Source: Parasponia andersonii
Taxonomy: Eukaryota > Streptophyta > Magnoliopsida > Rosales > Cannabaceae
Direction of reading: 5' to 3'
Assembly (NCBI GenBank): GCA_002914805.1
Contig: JXTB01000109.1
Coordinates: 858,027 to 922,026, forward strand
DNA length: 64,000 nt
The notes under the pieces were generated by a model. That model worked only from the letters and a program-made list of their open reading frames with translations, was not told where the DNA came from and made no database searches. Positions 39,301 to 57,967 of this stretch are shown here, in pieces. Position numbers and translations under genes: made by a program. Position 1 is the stretch's first letter. Each line of letters starts with the position of its first letter.

Positions 39301-42300
39301 TCATTCGGTATAGTTTCCTGCCGTGAAACAGACAAGCTAAACAAGAAACATAGATGTGCATAGAAGCAAGAATGAAATTCGGAAGGTAAACATGCTTTGA
39401 GAAAAGGATTCCAATTCGGCAAATTAATTTAAGTTTGGGTGAAGAGTCTCATGCAAAGCTCTGGTAAGCCCATTTCAGTACATTGAGAGAATGTCTTAGA
39501 ATTGAACTTTATAATCTAAAGCAGCTCTATACACATATTTTCTTGCACTAATGTTCAGAAACATCAGAAAGACATAACTAATCTTAAATTCAGAAGTAGG
39601 GATCACTCAGTGTAAGTAATACTAAGCAGACCTGTATCATCTGCTGAGGGCCTTCAGTTGGCTTCTTAAGGAACAGTTTGACAGTAGCAGTCAGCAATTG
39701 CAACTGGACTTGTGCAGGCTCTTCAGGGAAACTCTCCAAAAAGCTCTCAAGGAGCTCATCAGCATTATCAATTCTTTCCGCATATTCACCAATTATCCAG
39801 ATCATTGATGCCTAAAGGAACAAAGAGATGAAGACCATATTGCTTGGTAAAAATGAGTAAACAATGAGATATTAAGCTGTGAGCTTGTTTAGTAACAGAG
39901 GAAGGAACATATTTACCTTAGCTTCTGGTTCATCTAGAGTGTCAAGACTCTCACATAGTGTTGCAATGATGGACTCATAGCTGCAAAAGCAATTACAGAT
40001 TTAATGTAAATAGTTATGATGGAGAAAAGGAAAAATCATTCTTATTACAAATCAGAAATAATATAACTTACGTATTCGGATATCTCCTAAAGATATCTTT
40101 GATCACAATAATAGCCTCTTGAACCACATAATTCACCTTAATCTTAATCAATTCAAGTAGAACACTGATGCACCGCTCAGCTGCTCTTTCTAATTTGATG
40201 GCACAGCGACCAATGGCACGAACTGCCTTCCTAACAAAATCCACATCAACTTCAGTAGCGTACTCTTTAAACTCCAATAGAACCTACAGAATTATCATGC
40301 AAAAAAGGCAAAATTAAATTAAACTCGGATTATTATATAAGCAATAAAGAAGTTTAATCAGAATTCTTTTAAGTACGAGAAATATTCAACATACCTGGTC
40401 TATATTTCGGTCAGAAGCAAGCTTAATCATGATTTCTAACTTTTCCATCTTCACATAAATGGGATCATTATACTTGCAGAAGAACACCTAGCAAAAAACT
40501 AACTAATGTGAGACAAGATCTCACTATAGCGAGACCACGACTTCAAGCACAAGTAACAGCTATTGTTGTGCATATACGGGAGTATACAACATTAAAAGTT
40601 AGAATGAAGAGGCAACATATAGACAGATAAAGATTCACCTTAATTTCATGCGCAAGGATTGTAGGCCGTCTTTGTACTATAAGGTTGATGTTCCGTAATG
40701 CAACATACTGTATTTCAGGTTCAGCAGAGAGTAATGTCACAAGTGGAGGAGCCATCTTCTTGCAAAGATTTCTAACCACATCAGTACTAGTTATAAGTTC
40801 CATTTGTTGCAGTATCATCTGCAAGGAAAAGATATGGGAAAGATTGTTATAAGGGTGGATGTTGAAAGGAAACAAATATTAACACGTTAGTAATAATGAG
40901 ATGACGCCGAATGATTAACCAAAGCATCACCTTCACAGCTGAAAGTACAACTGCACAGTTAGCATGTTGTAGTCGGGGTGTAACTCGCTCTACTATGTTC
41001 TCAGCTTCACGAGCATCAGCTGCCTTGTATCTAGAAAGAGCATCCAGTATAAAAACTTGACCCCACCTGGAAATTATCATGTTCATGTCAGACAACAAAA
41101 AGCTAAGGAATCTCAAAGAAATAACTTGCACAGCCATTGAATGCGGAGTCAACAGAAAAACTGTATCAACAATGATATATACCAACCAAGAAGACCTAAT
41201 TATGTGATATCAAAGTTATTTTTCAATGACAAAATTAAACAATACAATTATTCAAGATCTTTTGAAAAAAATGAAATAAACTTACTCAGTGCATTCATTT
41301 AAAGCCGTAAGCAGCTTTGAGAGGGTGTGACTAGTGATCTCAAAAATTGGTCTATTACTATTCTCTTGAATTTCAGCAAGAGCAGCCACAGCATTTGCTA
41401 CAACCATTGGATTGTTGTCAGATATCAAATCCTTGAGAGATTCAAGAAAACCCCTATCCTCAACCAACTCAGCATTTATGTCATAAAGTTTGGCAACACA
41501 TATGGCTGCTGTCTTGCGAACATATGGATCATCATCCTATCAACATATAAAATTAATCAGTACAGAGATAATAAACCGCAAGAAAAGTAGAACATGGGCA
41601 AAAGTAAAACAACTTTAAATATCTACTGTAAATATCAGAATCTTAATTCCCATTAGGAAAAGCCTAGAAAGCTGAAAGTTTTCAACTGTAAATATCTACC
41701 TTAAGACACCTCTGAAGGGGATCGCAAAGATATTCTGTAATTTTATCAACACGAATGCAACCCATTGTGCGTACGGCCAAAGCACGAATCAAAGGATTTG
41801 GGTCCTGTGAATCCTGCAGAAATGATAATGGAACGTTCACTAAAGACACTTCATTTTTTTTTTTTTTCCCATAACCGTTTCAGTCCAAGTGATATGCTGG
41901 TGTCAATAACAAAATGTAGAAGACGTAACCCACCTTAACAAATGTATTCACTGCGAGTATTGCTAAGTCCGGCTGGCTTTTCGCGTAATTTATGAGGTAC
42001 AGATAAACAAGCTTCTTCAGCTCCAAATTTTCAGTTTGCATGCAATTCACAACATCGGTGAAGAGCGATGAAACATCCTTCCCAACTGTCATAGCTGCAA
42101 TCACTTTCTTAACAGCATCTTTTCTCTTATCCTACATGACCCATCAAACAAGAATGTGATTCTGGAACAAGAACAACATAACCAAACAACCTTCAAAAAC
42201 CCATTAACATAACAACAATTCCATTTTCCCAAATCAAGTTTACATGATAGAATAAGAGTTTTTTTTTTTTTTTTCTACTTCCTAGTCAATTATTTGCCAA

Positions 42301-42714
42301 AGATTATAGATCCCAAGATGCAAATCACAAACTACCTCTCCCAGTAACTCGAGCAACCCACAATGAATTCAACAAAATTCAGAATTTCCTACCCATTTCC
42401 CACCAGTTTCTCGGGAAACAAACAGAACGTAGATCATTAACATAAACAACACAACAACCCAAATCCAGAATCTATACACGAAATGAAGGCATAATTCCAA
42501 TTGTTTCAAAAAGCAATCTACGCAACGAATCAACAGATCTAAATATGGAAAACATAAGCGATGCAGATCGGAGATCCACATATACATATTACATATAATA
42601 TACATGAAGAGAGAGAGAGAAGAAGACCTTGTACTGGGAATTGAGCTCCTCCTTGAGCTCAGGGATTTCTCCCTTCTTAGTGGTGGAGAAGTACTTGGAA
42701 TCGTGGCCACTCAT
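36358..42714 (-). CDS. Beta-adaptin, large subunit of AP-1/AP-2 clathrin adaptor complexes
   Basis: Fifteen exons run from the ATG at 42714 ([20 protein letters not shown]) to TGA at 36358. Their bounds are 42714-42628, 42131-41934, 41813-41700, 41536-41286, 41066-40931, 40818-40639, 40487-40395, 40283-40072, 39980-39917, 39811-39632, 39014-38922, 38519-38110, 37828-37639, 37556-37353 and 36657-36358. They sum to 903 residues, close to the roughly 894 usual in plants. The trunk of helical repeats is followed by a Pro/Ala-rich hinge with clathrin-box-like LLGDLIGLD, then the ear ([20 protein letters not shown]) and a C-terminal platform ending ESIEALLRV. The subunit links cargo to clathrin at the trans-Golgi network and plasma membrane. 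Nothing is broken. Plant B and C paralogues are too alike to choose between here. Confidence 0.96.
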
Positions 42715-42759
42715 TTCTGAGGCGTCGTCTCCTCCTCTGAGAGAGTTAGTCTGAGTCGA

Positions 42760-44095
42760 GGAAGAAGAAGAAGAAGAAGAATAGTTGCAGAGAAGATCAA
42801 AGCTTCAAAAGCCCACAAATAAACCGTGTCTTGCTCTCCAATACGAACCGGTGTGCGAACCGAACCGGCTATGGTTGACGGGCACGACCCGAATATCTCT
42901 TGAGGCTCTCTTCCTCTTCTATTGGGCTATCTTAATATGGGCTCCTGACTTGGATTAGTTTGGGCCAAAATGACTTTTGAGTACCTATAAGATGTAGCGT
43001 TTCTAACACTTGTACCAATAGAAGCTCAAAAGAATTACAAAAATACGGAGATAAGTTTTTTTTTTCAATTTCTGTACGGTTTTTATTAAAAAAAATATAG
43101 CTTTTTAAAATTTTTTAGAAAAAACCATTTTTTAAATGATCACTGGTTACTAGTTTTTAAAAATTAGTTACCGGATATCAGATACTAATTATAAATACAT
43201 TTGGTTACTAGTTACTAATACTCGAAAACTGAATATTGGTTATTAGTTATTATTTTAAAAAATGGTATGTTTCTAAATATGTTTTTTGAAAACTGTATTT
43301 TTATAATAAAAACCATACTGAAAAACACATCCCGCCGTATTTTATAAATTTTTTTTCTTCAAATGACTGAATGATAGTGGTAATTGATCATATCTAAAGC
43401 TCCTTTGATTATTTGATATTTTTGAGCTCATTTTGTTTTTTTGTTTTTGTTTTGTTTTTTTTTTTTTTTTTGCATATAGGAGGACTGGTGGAACAAAAGG
43501 AGAAGAAGGCGAGAAGAGGAGAAAAAATGAATAAGTTTTTTTATTATTATTTTAAATAAATAATAAATAAAGAAAATATAGGAGAAATTTTTGCAACAAA
43601 AATTAGTCTGGGGCATAACTCAATAACCCCAATAATTAGGAGAAAATACAATTTAACCTTGGATGTAATTTCCTTATATTTTAATGGATAATAATTGAGA
43701 TACTGATTTTTAAAATGAAATTTTTAATACTAAAACATTAGCAGTGTGATTTGTTCAATTCAATTGGTGGTACATTTATTTTAATAAGTTGGGCTTTTAA
43801 CTTCAGTCGTGGGTCCCGCTCGAATTAACAGCGCGTGCCACCACCTCCTCTTGTACGTAGAGGCGGTTCCCTCTTCCCTGGGCCCGTAGTATAATACTCG
43901 ACCTCGCTCGCTCCATTGAAACACATAAGAAGAAGAAGAAGAGAACCCTCTCCAAATTCCGTACACACAGCTCTCTGGCTCGGGTTTCAGACCATTCAAT
44001 CTACTTCAAGCCGATCACATTGATATCGATACATTTCACGTGCAGTTCAAGAATAATCTCCAGCTTAAAAGCTATAATTTTGATTTAGAGAAGCT
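42760..44095. promoter_or_regulatory. Divergent promoter region of beta-adaptin and XPB
   Basis: The two start codons lie 1.38 kb apart, facing away from each other. Both leaders carry short (GAA)n runs (about 42763-42780 and 43927-43940). The centre holds the foldback element at about 43035-43350 and a poly(T) run near 43449. No separate gene is visible. Shared regulation is possible but not shown by the sequence. Confidence 0.5.
43035..43350. mobile_element. Foldback MITE with inverted repeats over 100 bp
   Basis: The two arms pair along their length: left-arm words aaaatacgg, ctgtacggtttttatta and accattttttaaa have near-perfect complements in the right arm in reverse order (aaaaaatggtat, aataaaaaccatactga, ccgtatttt). 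The loop, about 43140-43255, contains several versions of ggttactagtta. The termini are approximate and the target duplication is not clear, so the superfamily is left open. Confidence 0.75.
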
Positions 44096-50625
<6,530 letters not shown>

Positions 50626-51572
50626 GACAAATGGGGGAAGGAAGCTTGAAACAAACGTGGTAACCTTGAGAATGAAGTGTCGACAAGTTTTACATGTGAA
50701 ATATCTCTGCTGTGTAAATTTCCAACTTGGGTATAAGAACTGCCACTTGGAAATGAAAGGGTGTAGGTTGTAATTACTGAACAACATGTTGCAGAATCAA
50801 AGGATCTTTAACTATCGATCATATAATATTTGGTTCTGGTTTGTCTAATGAGATTGAGAAATGCAGTGGAATAAAGTCATGAAGGGCCTTTTTTTTTTTT
50901 TTTTTATGTAATGCAAGCACATGAGAAAATATGCCTACACTTTGAGACACTTTATAATGCATATCTGCTTCTACGTTGATAGTAGAATATATTATTCTGC
51001 AAGAGATTGAGTTCTCATACTATTTTGGCAATGATAACTATTTGTTACTCTTCAATGATAACTATTTGTTACTCTTTCTCTTGGTTGTAGCTTAGAAGTT
51101 GGCAGTATAGTGATTAGTACTCTTCTGTTCTGTATGTACAATAGAGTGCAATTTGGTGGCCTGGTCATACGGGCTTATGGTTACAAGTTACAACGTAGCA
51201 CTAGTCTATAGTCAGATGGGCAGTATAAGCTATCGGTAGCCAATAGTACGAGTTGTTAGCTCCTTGAAATTAAGTTTTGTATCTGAATCAGATTCACTTT
51301 AAACCGGTTGTGTTCTGACTTCTGCTAGCAACATTGCATTAGGGTCACCCATCACAGTTGCTAGCAATGTTAGTAACTTGCATTAGGGTCGTTGATCACA
51401 GTATACCTTACATGAACGAGCGGTTTTGATTGGTTTTGATTGTATAGATGGGTATTGCGTATTGGTTTTGATTGTATAGCACGGAAAGTTCGAATTCAGA
51501 ATACTGCGCCACCAAAAAGAATTTGTCAGCTGTCACATCTTGAAGTTGGTAAGTGAGCCCACCGAGTACTTT

Positions 51573-51573
<1 letters not shown>

Positions 51574-51614
<41 letters not shown>
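51574..51614. repeat. (GA)n microsatellite
   Basis: About 19 GA units, with a flanking gaaagag variant. Confidence 0.9.
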
Positions 51615-51618
<4 letters not shown>

Positions 51619-51919
51619 TTGATGGATGGCTTTATGGATTCTTCACACGTTGGGGGAATATTTATTGTTTTCATATATTAATTTATTTCCTTTCTAACTT
51701 GCAAAGACCTAGGATATAGGCTAGTATTTGACTGCTTTTGGGACATTCTTCTGGCTCTTGGTGTATGAAATTTTGCACTTGATTGTGAATGCCCCACCAT
51801 TAACTCATTCAGACAGACTTATTTACAGTAAAATGAAACAAAAGCCAAAAAGATTCACTTCACCAAGCCAAGCTCAAATGCTGCTCTCATTATTGCTCTT
51901 TTATATTCTAGTATGCTCT

Positions 51920-51920
<1 letters not shown>

Positions 51921-51961
<41 letters not shown>
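51921..51961. repeat. (GA)n microsatellite
   Basis: About 20 perfect GA units, 300 bp from a similar array. Confidence 0.9.
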
Positions 51962-51964
<3 letters not shown>

Positions 51965-53505
51965 CAAATCAAAAAGAAACTGCAATGTTGTAGCTAGAAA
52001 AAGCCAAGTAGAATACTAAATTTGGCTTGAAATAGACATCACTCCTAATCCCAATTAGCGGAGACAAGAAGAAAAAAATAAATCATTTGCAGTAAAGTAG
52101 GACCGAGGGTACAATATTCATTACAAGTAGTGTACTAAATAAAATATAACAATCAGATTGTTATGAGGAATCGTTCTTCCAGTCAACTGTATGACAACTA
52201 AAGCTTGCTTAGTTAATTTGTAAGGTGTAAATTATCTATCTTTCATTTGTGTAGATATTCTTTTTTTTTTTTTAACCTTTTACAGCTTTCAAAATACAAC
52301 GTTGACACTGTTTTTCTTTTGGTTTAATATTTCATGATTTTTGAAAAGTGTTGTAGAACACTTCAGTCACTATATTTGGACCCAACTATTGTATTGGCAC
52401 AGTTCCTCAAAGTATTCTTTTGTAAGACCTACCGAAAATACCTACACTTCGGTTGGAATGATCTTTACCATTTGTATGGACCCTCTTTCGTACAAATATT
52501 GTCCATTTTGATTTTAGCGCTTCACAGTTTTCTAAAACGCGTCTACATAAATTAAGAATAACATTTTTTTTAAGGCCAAAATACATCTCTCCCTAAGTTC
52601 TATAGAGCACTATATTATTTTTAATGGTAATAAGGTTGAAGGTGAAACTATAGTTAGGGTCACAAGTGTTAAATACACAAGACTAAGGCTACCCACTTAA
52701 TTCTATGAAACTTAAAGCAATGCTATATATGACGACATGTGCAAATTCGTCGTTGGAACTAACTCTACTTGATGAATATCTAATGCATTCTTACATGGGT
52801 GATGATTTCATCACCAACAGATATATAGTCTTCCCTTGAATTCGTGGCTCATATTTTCTTTAACTACATCTATATGATCAAACTTTTATCATTTTCTTTT
52901 TGGGTTAAATAGAATAAAATGAATTTCTACTGCCGAAGGGGAAAAAAGCCCATTTGGAGTTTCTTTCTCTACCCTTTTCTTCTTTTTCCATGCTGCCTTA
53001 CCAAAAGTTTCATCATTAGCAAAAATGGGGGCTCTCTATCTTGTCTGCTTTATGGACATTACAAAGAATACTAAGATGGTCCACTTAAACATTAATGGAA
53101 TAAGGTTCGTGCATATTTTTTACTATATTGTTTTTTTTTTTTAAAAAAAAATTGCCTAATAATGCTAAGAATGAAGAACACCCATGTTCTAAACCAAAAT
53201 TTTGCACCAAATAATATTGAACTACACTTTTTTTCACAAAGTGAGATCAAATCATTCGAAGTTGTGTAATTAGAATTTATTCCATATTATTAAGTAAAAC
53301 AAATTTGGTGTAAATTACGAGCGTCTTTAGCAGACAAACCAATTCTGAAAGTTTTCACAACATGGAATTTTTGGTGTACTAACAAGGATCCTTTTCTTAG
53401 GCCAAACAAAAGGAGAAAGCCAAAATTAAAAAACTGACACTCATTTTCTCTCCTCATTTTCTCATATTCTAGCGAAAATTCTTTCTTGGGTATCTTTGAA
53501 ATTTG

Positions 53506-53557
53506 GAATTAGGCTATAGCATTTTTTTTTTTTTTGGACGAAGAATTAGGCTATAGC
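53506..53557 (-). mobile_element. Minute retroposon-like insert with 15-bp target duplication
   Basis: The word GAATTAGGCTATAGC is present at 53506-53520 and, unchanged, at 53543-53557. Between them are 22 bp: an A, 14 T and ggacgaa. On the minus strand this is a 7-base remnant followed by poly(A), as left by an extremely 5'-truncated LINE or SINE insertion. Confidence 0.65.
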
Positions 53558-54341
53558 TAGTGGTAACTAATCTTCACACAAATCTTATAGCAGTGCAATG
53601 ATAGGCATGTTGAAGTTACAAATTTTAGCTTTAAATATTAATTTATTTTCATATTGTGCTAGTCAAAAGTGAGTCTTTGGAATCATTGTTTGTGCTTATT
53701 GATCAATTTAAATATTCATTCTTTTCTTTACTGCTCTCCCCATTAAGTTTGAGTTGTCTCTCTTTCTCTCTCATAGACATATGTTTATCACAGCACACAA
53801 GATTGGCTATGCAAAATGATCCGGATTCCCAAGTACTTGCCAAATGACACAATTTATAAAAATACATATTTATATTTATATAGTTTCAAAGCTGTAGCTT
53901 AAATTGATGAGATTCGGTCTTAAATTTGTATCTCCTTTTATGACCCAATATTAGGTGCTTATTGTTTCTTTATGGGTTTCCATTGGCATTTTTGATAGAG
54001 TCTTATCTGTGTGAATATGAACATGAAAACAAAATTTTTTAAAAGAAGTAGATAAAAAATTAGACCCTTTTTCTGATGTTCTTGTTCCATACTGTGTTAA
54101 TCTCTTTTTCCATAAAGAAAATGAGTCAAACTAACACAGTAGGAGATTGAAGATGCCGAGCTTGACGAGGGTTATGACTTTGGAGAAACTATTATTATGA
54201 GCTTTATGATTAAAGCATCTATATATGTATATCATATATTTAATACTAGAAATTGCCACTCAAATGGATTTTATTAAAGAAAAATAATGTAATAGTAGTA
54301 GTAGCAAATGGTTCGTGAAACTTATTAAGTTTGGTGACTAA

Positions 54342-55088
54342 GGGGCTGTTTGACATCATAACTAAAAAATAGTTTTTTATTTTTAAAAACAGAAAATTAT
54401 TTTCTGAGAACACGTAAGGGTTTTTGACATTATTCTCTGATAACAGTTTTTAAAAACAGAGTTAAAGAAAACAAAAAATTCAGAAAACAACAAAATGTTG
54501 TTTTCAAGGTGTTTTTTTAATTTTTTCTTTTTTTGAAAAAAATAAAAATTCTTTCATATGATTTTTATATACATATTTTCTTGTAACTTTCTCTCTCGTC
54601 ACCTTCTCTAACCACTCTTTCTCTCTCCTCACTTTCTCTCTCTTCATAATCTTAATCTTCATTCTCTCTCATCACTTTCTCTCTTCTCATTCTTTCTCAT
54701 CACTTTCTCTCTCCTCATTTTATTTCATCACTTTTTCTCTCATCATTTTCTATCTCTTCATTTTTTTTAATCACATTATTTCTCCCTATTCTTTATTACT
54801 ACTTTATTTTTTATAACTTTTTTATCTTTATTTTTTATCTCCATGCATTCTTATCATTTTCTCTCTCTTTATTTCTTACTTGAATTTATCTCTGGTCACT
54901 CTCTCTTGACTTTTTTTCTCTAATATTTTTTTTATAATACAAATATATATATTTTAAAAAAAAATTATTTTTAGAAAATATTTGCCAAACACCCATTGTT
55001 TTCTAAAAATATTATAAAATAGTTTTTGTTCTTATTTCTGAAAACACAACTCTGAAAACAGAAAACAAAAAACAATGCCAAACAGGCC
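54342..55088. mobile_element. Tourist-like MITE or defective PIF/Harbinger element, 747 bp
   Basis: The ends are inverted repeats, ggggctgtttgacat on the left and ggcctgtttggcat (complement) on the right, extended by AT-rich imperfectly paired arms (aaaacagaaaattattttct versus its right-hand mirror). TAA flanks both ends (54339-54341 and 55089-55091). The interior is a CT-rich degenerate array of phrases such as tcactttctctctc between about 54580 and 54910. There is no coding capacity. The TAA duplication points to the PIF/Harbinger superfamily, but the element is not obviously related to the one at 23 kb. Confidence 0.75.
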
Positions 55089-55091
55089 TAA

Positions 55092-57967
55092 ATCTTCAAC
55101 GTGTTTCATTTCACATTTATTCAAATTGAGAAATAATATCATTTCAACAGAAAAAAAAAATTGAAGTGATATCGCATCCTGTAGATATGGTTCCTGCCAG
55201 CTAGTGCAATTTATATATATATATATATATGTGTGTTTCTTTGCTGGGTGATGCTACCTAGCTATAAAGAGCTCTAGCTAGAGTATTGACACTTGGTCAG
55301 CAGCTTAGCTTTTGGACATGCCTTGGTTGAATTATTTCATGTAAAAATAATCACAATATATTAATAACTATAGCACCAATGTGTTCTTTTTTCTCATGCC
55401 TTGTACAACATTTTTCAATTTCTTGCTTTTGGATTTGACACGTAAAGCTGCTTTAGTACACCATCTCTCCAGCTCAAGCAGCTTGATTATATAAAAGTTT
55501 TGGTATGGTTTTTCAAGTTTGGCTTCTTTTTTTTTTTTTAATGCTCCTAATTTTTTATGATTTACGTGTTTGATATCTAGCTCTATATATCTCATGCATT
55601 GATACGGTGGCTCAGCTCATATATGCTAACTTTGAAATTTTTCGGTAGTTTTAGTTAAAATTTTCTATTCTATTATATTGACATTTTATATTGACATATT
55701 ATAATGAGAAAATACTAGCATCAAATAAAACTAATATATCTAATGATATCTTCGTTTTTCAGGATGAAATTCATGGTAAGACCATATAAATTCCACTCTA
55801 ATAATAAAAAGTGAATACGTAAAACGCGTTTAACGCTATCATGTATACATTACAGTATGTTTGCCTATGTGGAAGAGTTTGACATGGTGAGATGCTTTTG
55901 GCCTGTGTCACACACACTCTAAAACTACAGTGCTTCAACTTATTTGCCGTCCAGTCATCACTGTGGCTAATGATTTGACAGCACTAAAAAGGGTTGAAGC
56001 ATAATTAAATTATATCATCAGAAACCATCCTCTAGCCTTGGAAATTCTTTGACTGCCATCTGATTGGAAATTGGAAACAATTAGATATATAATATATAGT
56101 TTCATTGCTATATATGCTTTTCCTATTTTGGTAATGAAAAGTTTCCAATCAAGAGCAAAAGAAAAACATTGGTTAAGCCCAAAGAAGGCCATAAATTTAG
56201 TGGTAATTGTCAAATTATATTCAACTTTATCTTCCTAAAGAAGCAAAACAAATAACAAATAACAAATATAATAGGTTCCAACATGACCATTACTTAGTGC
56301 AGCATCATATATATACCTATATAGATTGTTATATTTATACATTTGATTTTGATAGTCAAATAAGAGGGTTACCAATTGTCATGTTTTTCCGGAGCTACAT
56401 TGATTGCTTTTCTGACAATTAAAGAAAAGAGTTTAAGAACCTACTTCAGTATATATGTAGGGGTATACCAGATTATGTCTGTGAATATTATAGGTATATA
56501 TTTTTCTTTTTTGTCCACCAAGTTTTGGAATAGTTTCTCAACCTATTAGATGAAGTAAACTCATTTGGGAATCCAGACATGCCCTGGCAAAAAGGGTTTT
56601 AAACAATTTTCATCAAAAGCCACTTTAATGAAGAATGACTTTTAACACGGCTGCTTAAGGTATAGCATTATAAATATTATATATATACATGTTTATGTAC
56701 AATGTACGAAGTTATTACTTGATCACAGAATAACATGCCAGTTAGTGGTGAGTTCATAAACGTCATTTTCCAACTAAGATCTCAAAAACTTTGCCTTTAT
56801 AGCTTCCAATTATCGGTTAGCAGAAACTGCAAAGTTCTTCTCTAGTAATTAGAGCAACTTGTAGGGCCAGTTGAGTAATACTGAATTGCATTTTGACTGA
56901 AAATCAACTAGTAAGAATGAGAATTTCAGATTTTAGTTAAAGTTTTACATTGTGCAAGCTTTGCAAGTTGTCTTGGAAATCATTCAACTTTCTACTGAGA
57001 GTGGCCCAAGGAGACCTATAATTGATTCAAGGGTTTAATTAATTGTGTATCATACACAAAAGTTTCATATAGTTTGAGAATATGTTGTTAAGGGAAAATA
57101 ATAATCACTTAAACAATAACTTTTCTGTTCAGACCAACTTTTTAGCTGGTGACCATATAATGCAGCATTTGATTTTGAGGGGCAAGTAACAATGAAGCTC
57201 TCAAGATCAAGCTAGCATGCATAACCATTTTACAATCCTTTTTTTTTTTTTTTTCAGAACAAATATAGTTCAGTGAAACAAAAGTTTTTTTAATTTGAAA
57301 ATAGAATTGCTTCTTTTTCTCTGCAAGTTTTGAAAGCAAGCTTTATTTATAGTTGAAGATAATATATGGAAAAAATAAAAGTGTGCCGTGTGATTTTGGA
57401 CAGAAAGTGTGCTTGTATAATGTATTTGTGTCGTCTCTCTTAAAGATTCATGCACCTGAGGAGTATGCCAACATCTCCAAAATGGTATGTGGGAGATGAC
57501 TACTTGGCTTTTTCTACCATAATGGTACTCAAAATCCCAGAATGATTATTAAGGTATCCTTTGTTGCCAAGCAAACCACAAAGTCTTACACTAATCAAGG
57601 TCAAAGACTTAGCTTACGAAATTCTTAAAAAAGTTAAGATTATTATTATTTGACCATATTTACATATGAAAGTTAAAATAATCATTAAAGAGAAAAAAAA
57701 AAAAAAAAAAGAACTACCAGGAGCTAACTGCTACCAGCCTACAACTACCCAACTAGATAACCTCAGCAACACTTTGTTGTCTTATTAAAATAAGATACCA
57801 AAACAAAAAATAAAAATAAAGAAGAAAATGGAAAAGCCTCTTGATTCTTTGCTCAAAAAGGCATTTTGTGGTCATGTTGTGGTCCGGACCTAAACTATTG
57901 TAAAGAAAAACTCCACCAAAGAAAAATAAAAAGCTCCACCAGAGAAAAGCTTCTTCTTCATCTTTCA
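55092..57967. other. Gene-free spacer 3' of the CCT-domain gene
   Basis: AT-rich sequence with (TA)n near 55213 and poly(A) or poly(T) runs near 57240 and 57690. Nothing coding is recognised. The 3' UTR of the CCT gene should lie at its right edge. Confidence 0.55.

Larger units (their letters stand above)
50626..54341. other. XPB 3' UTR and gene-free spacer
   Basis: The XPB 3' UTR probably ends by about 50950. A 25-bp tandem double (tgataactatttgttactc) lies at 51030-51080. Two (GA)n microsatellites lie at 51574-51614 and 51921-51961. A tiny retro-insert lies at 53506-53557. No gene is seen. Confidence 0.65.

Noticed and set aside
56870-57140. Possible non-coding transcript downstream of the CCT gene
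   Set aside because: The sequence is slightly less simple than its surroundings but shows no splice pair, promoter or structure that would support a call.
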